A stretch of DNA of 64,000 nt from Amoebophrya sp. A120 (Eukaryota; Sar; Dinophyceae; Syndiniales; Amoebophryaceae): assembly GCA_905178155.1 (NCBI GenBank), contig CAJINV010000005.1, positions 4,940,256 to 5,004,255 on the forward strand. Direction: 5' to 3'. Within the stretch, counting starts at the first letter, position 1; the number at the start of each line of letters is the position of its first letter. Shown in pieces: positions 55,301 through 61,300 of the stretch. The notes under the pieces were generated by a model that was not told the origin of the DNA, searched no databases, and saw nothing but the letters and a program-made list of their open reading frames with translations. A program made the position numbers and the translations under genes.

Positions 55301-58300
55301 TAATCGACGAAAACGCCATGTTGAAGCCAAACGGCACGGTGGTTGCCACGGAAGTCGCGGACGCGTTCCGGGAGTTGCTGGGGGATGTGTTGACAACTGA
55401 TTCTTTCACGTTACCCGCTTCCTCCCTCATCGCAGAATCTTCGACGCAGGCGGCGGGTTCGGTTTACAACCAGTTTTTGTTCGATTTGTACGTGCCGATA
55501 AGTCTGTCTTCTTCTGTTTTGTCTGCGGAGAAATTGGCGTTTTTGAAATCCTCTAACGCTGCGGAATTCGTGAGACAGAAGTTGAACTCTGGGTTCGAAT
55601 CCGATAATTACACTTCCGGTCGCGTGAAACAATTGGTGATTAAAACCGGGGGGAGTTCTGTCCAGCAGGATTTCATCTCGACGCATTTTAAACTAACTCC
55701 CGCCCCGAACCCGGAAGTTTTCAAGGCGGTTGCGGCGTTCCAATCGGTCTTCGCGTCTGTGTTTTCCTCGTTGAAGGACGGAATACAATTCCCTCGGTCG
55801 GAGATGGTGGTTGTCGCGCCGGAAAAGAACCTCGCGGTGGACAAATTCTCCATCGTGATGCCGAGCAAGAGTTTGCTTTCGTACAGTGATGCAGAGTTGA
55901 TATCTGCACTGCAACAAACGGACAATCTGGCGAACTCCGTCACCCCTCGGTTAGAAGGGGTGGGAATTTCTCTATCCGCCGCTTACCCCCCGCCGAGTGG
56001 GACCTTGAAGTTGACGGATACAGCGATCTTACCGACCAGTTCGAAGGACGTTGCGACTTTGAACAAAAACTCGGGTCTGAACTCCAACGGCGTTTTGGAA
56101 TTAACCGCCGGGATTTCAGTTTTACAAATCGACTTCCGGGTGCTGTTGGCGAACAGCGAGAGTAGTTCTCCTGAGATGAAAACCGCTCGGCAGAAGTTGG
56201 GTTTTAGCGATAAATCGAAAGTCGGTGGTTTGTTGGAAGAACTGAAGACGTGGTTTAGGGCTGCGATCAAGGAATGTCTTGATTCAGGCTCCACCGCGGA
56301 AGTCGCGACGGTCGTTTCTTCCTCTAAGGTGAAGTCCGGGAAAGTATTGACGGGTTCGAAGACGATTCAGTCTAACAAACTCACCCTTTCCGTCCGGCTT
56401 TATACCGGGAAGGAGAGCAATGCGGAGGATGCTGCAAAATCCGTTCTCCAACTCTCCCAGATGCTGAATAAAGGAACAAGCAAATCCACTTGCGTCTTGG
56501 ATAAAGTGAACACGAACCTGCAGACTTTCACGACCTTATCTTCGTCGGATGCTAGTGCTGAGATCCTAACCGACTTCCCGATTGCTCTTCCAGTGATCCA
56601 GGGAAGAGGGTTGATTTCCGCCGGGGCAGGTTCCGCTGTCGTTACCGCGGTGAAGAAATCAGGGACTGGAGAAAATCCAGTTTCCCCACTAGCGAAAGCT
56701 TTATCCGATGCGTTAGCTGCTGCCGACGCGGGTAACGTCCCGGCTGAGATGATCACGGTGGACGTTCTCGCGAAAGCAACGCAAACCAGCACTAAAGCGC
56801 AGTTCTCCTTCGCGATTCCAGGTGCTTTCGGCCCGGAAGCTGACTTTTTATTGAAGTCCAATCCGCCCGAAACGCTGAAATTTCTGCTGGAGAAGAGCTT
56901 GAAGCTGCGGCTGAAGGAGAACACTGTGACTGGTGTTTCCACCACCGATGCGGAGAATGTGAAAATCGAACTCGCTTCTCTCAACGGGGCGAAGCAGCAA
57001 GACACGGTGTTTTTAACCGGGTTGGTGGAGATCCAGGAACAAACGAGTTCTGGAAATATTGACCCTGTGACAACTGCTTCCGCGTTGTCTTCCGGGTTGC
57101 GAGCCGTTGTTTCCTCCGCTTTGGAGAAGGAGGGTTTGAAGCTCGTTGCCCCCTCGGTTTCTTTCACGGATTCTGTTGTGAAAGCAACTCTTGTATCCCA
57201 AGGAAAAACTGTTTCACTGTAAACTTGTAATGCAGAAATTGTATCTCAGAAGTGCTTGTCTTGCTACACATGCAAGACAATGGATTTTTAGCGGTGTTGT
57301 CTCTTGGAAATCTCGCATAGCAAATTTTCTTTGTCATGCAGGACAAACTTGTGATGCAAAACTTGCAAAATCCTTAAAGTGAAACACTTTTTTCGTACGA
57401 TATCTTGCCGGTATGACTTCTGCGGAACAGGTGGATTCTTACCGGGTCAGCAACGTGATCGTCGCAGAAGTGACGAGTGCTGCGGATGTGAGTGGCGCGA
57501 CTGGGAAAAAGCTGTACTATTACATTGTGCCGTTGAACCTGCAGGAGCGGAATTTTGGAACAACGGCTGGTGGAGTAGCTTCTTCTACTCCCGTCGCTTA
57601 CTCCAATGTCGGAGGCGCTTCCCTCGCGAAGTTGCAAAATGTAACAAACAGCTTCGCTGCGGATTTCGACACGGAGTTCAACAAAACCTTCTCCGTGCTC
57701 GCGAACGCAGAAGGATTCGAACTGACCACGATAGTATCTTCTTCTGATGGTGGAGCTAGTAGTGCAACAAGTTCTTCCTCAACTGGTGCGGAAATCTCCC
57801 TCGCGAAGCAATTCGAGAAGAGCCTGCTGCAGCAACCGACCAGTTCGTCCCTCTCGCCGCTGTTTCTATCCTGAGTAAAAACGTACCCACACCAGAGTCA
57901 AGATGGGGATTTTGCAACGCAAACCTAGAACTTTTGGGGGTCACGCATCACAAATTGCAGTCCGTAGTTTAGTGCAGGTTCGCAAGGCCAGCTGCATCAG
58001 AAATCGATCTGCTCATCCTGTTTACAGCATTACAAATTCCAAAACACGACTAAAAATGCCTCTCCTGGCGATGCGCATTACAAATGTTCCTGTCATTGCA
58101 AATCTGCATGACAACTCTGGTGTGGGTACGTTTTTACTCAGGATAATTTCTCGAGACGAAGTTCATGGTCCAAGCAGACCTTTTGGACAACACTCTGGAC
58201 ATGAAGGACAAGCTATCACACAGAAAAAAGCAGGCAGCGCATGTTTGTAATGCAAAAACAAATAGACAGAAGAATCTGTCATGGGTTAATACCCCATAGC

Positions 58301-61300
58301 GTTCTGCTCAGGACATGCAATACAGATTTCTTTGTCTATTTATTTTTGCATTACAAATCTGACGCGTCTGCTTTTTTCTGTGTGATACAAGCAAACCAAG
58401 CTCGCGTTCGACAAAGTCGTCACCTCCCGGTTCCGCAGCGCAGTAGCCCACGCGTTGAAAGAAACGCTAGAGACTGAGAAGAAGGACCAACCGCTTTTAC
58501 CCGTTTCCTGCTTGATCGGAAAAGGGACGGAATCAAGAGAGCAAGCAGTAACCTCCACCACGACCACCACGACCAACCCAAATTGCTACCAGGAGAATCT
58601 GGCTTCTTTCCTTCCCGGGAGGTGGGAACTCTACATGTACAAGGGCGGGAGTGCTGGGAACGGCTACAATGACATGCGAATCGGGAAAAATGTGAATGGT
58701 CTGGGCACGCTCTGCCCGCACCCGACGAGTGGGAATGCAAAGATGGCGGAAGCGCTGTTCAACGAAAAGTGCTTCCGGCAAATTCTCGTCGTCGGCGGCG
58801 ACAAGACCTGGGGCCGAATTTGGTCGAAAGACGGGTCCTGCATCCCAGGCACCGACGCGTTTGGCACGGGTGCGAAGGGAACGATGAAAGATCGTTACAG
58901 CTCGGAGTGGAGCAGCAAGCCCGCTGGGGAGGTGGTGGATCTGCAAATAAAGCATGCGCACCACGGACCTATGATTGGCGATACCAACACGGGCAGTCAG
59001 TGGATGTGGCGGTGTAATAGCTACCCGAATTGCGCGCAGACCGATACGGGAAAAGTGGCTGGGGGTACCGGCCTGACGCTGTCGACCACCCTCGGGCGGC
59101 TGGTCACGGTGCCCGGCCAGGATCCCACCCAGGCAACGATGAGTTGGAACTGGTACGGGAGTCAGTTGTATGGTGTTGAGCCGGGCCCGTCCCCGTTCAT
59201 CCGGCAGCACCGGCCGATGACCTGTGTGGTTCAGGTGGAGCAGAGTGATGCTTCCGACCAGAATTACCTGCAGACGGTTATCGGGTTGTTGTCCGAAGCG
59301 GGTGTTGGGGACGCGGCGAGCAGTACTCTGAAGGAAAAAAGAGATTTGTTCTTGACCAATCTGGAAGTCCACTACAAGCAATTTCCACCCACGACGACCA
59401 CCACCCCGGCCGGGTATGTGGCGCCGCCCCCGCCGAGGTTCTGCCCGGCGGAGTTCGTCTGCCCGGGCGGGATGACGGTGAAGGACGGTGATGTAAAACT
59501 CTATCAGTGCCGGTCCCCGTATGGTTGCGTGGCGCTCGATTGCTGCAAAGTATCGGAGAAGAGTGTGTTTCAAGACGTGGCGTTTTCTGGAAAAATGGCG
59601 GAGTTTTTGGACGCGAACCACGTACTCGGTTTCAAGTACAAAACTGGGTTTGATAAAGAACAGATCTTTTCCACCGGTAGAGGTATCCTATGTAAAAACA
59701 CCCCCACCCCAGAGTTGTCATGCAAATCTGCATGCTGAGAATGTCTCTCATGCGGAGCCCCATGAGAAGCATTTTTTATTCGCGTTTGGAAATTTGTCAT
59801 GCTCCAATCAACATGGGAAACCGGATCTGTGATGCTGCTGAACTACCTCAAACAGCACTACACTACGAGCCCAAATCTGTCATGCAAAACAGCCAACACT
59901 TGTGGATCTGTCTAGCCGATTCCCCATCTTGACTATGGGGTGGGGACGTTTTTACATAGGATAAGAGGATCGTCGAGTTCATCTGCTGCGGAATTCCTCT
60001 CTTCCACCACCGCTTTCTTAGAGTTCGACGCGAAGAAGGTACTGGATGCGTACTTCACTGCCCACCAGTTCACATCTTCGAACTCCCCGGTGACTTTGTC
60101 CACAACGGATGCAGGGAAAATCGAATATGAGAGCATCAAACACTTCTCCACGATCGAAAACGATTTTTATCTGAACCACGGTGGTCTTGCCGTGCAAAAC
60201 CAGCTCCGAATGAAATCCCAGACGGATATCGACGCGATTTTCGCCGATTCCGCTCTGGAAATTCAGTTCACGCCAATCAGAGCGATCCTCAATTCCGCTT
60301 TCGGCGAGGCGTTAATGGATTTGACCGGTGTGGAGAATCTCACGCCGTTCCACGTGAACAGCAGACTGAGGAAGATCACGGGAACAGGTGCGGATCTGAA
60401 GGTTGAGCTGGCGGTTTCGATCCCCTACGCCACCCCGGAGTCCGGCTTTTTGAAGTTGATCTTCAAGAAGCTGGACAGTACTAGTACCGCGGGAGGTACT
60501 ACCAGCGCAGATAACTCCGTTTTCGGCAGCCGGATGAACAAAGCGTTAGCGAAGACGTTTGGGATGAGCGACCCAAATTCTGCGGATTTTTATCCTGTGT
60601 AAAAACGTCCCCACCCCAGAGTTGTCATGCAGATCTGCAATTGCAGGAACATTTGTAATGCGCGTCCCCAAGGGAGGCATTTCCAATCGTGTTTTGGCAT
60701 TTGTAATGCTGCGAACAGGATAAGCAGATGGATTTGTGATGCGGCCGTTCTTGCTAACATGCACTACACTACGGACTGCAACTTGTCATGCGTGGGTCCC
60801 AAAACTTCTGGATTTGTGTTGCTACGTTCCCAACTTGACTATGGGGTGGGGACGTTTTTGCATATGATAACTTCGGAATCAAAATCACCGAAGACGCGAA
60901 GGAAACGCAATTTGTGACCGCGAAGATAAGATTATCGCCGGAAGTGAAGGAGTCGCAGGAACTAACAAGTACGATTCCCAGTACTGGCGCAAATCTCAAG
61001 CAGTCTGCTTTCTCCGACGATTCCATGCTGTCGGTAGCTCAGGCTGCGGGGAGAAGTGCTGTGTTGGACATCCTGGGGCAGGCGGGGTCGAAGGTGAGCA
61101 CGCCGTGGTCTTTGTTGGCCATTCCGGAGGCGGTGCAGAATGAAGCTGGTTCATCTTCTACCGCCTCCTCTTCCCTGCGGAGCCTGGGTAGTAGCGCGTC
61201 TGAGCTGTTCGACTCCAGTAGTGCGCTGGTGGCGACCGGGCAGGAACTTGTTGCTCCGGCTGCGAAGAAGTGCTCGTCGCAGAGCGACCTTTTCTCCTCC

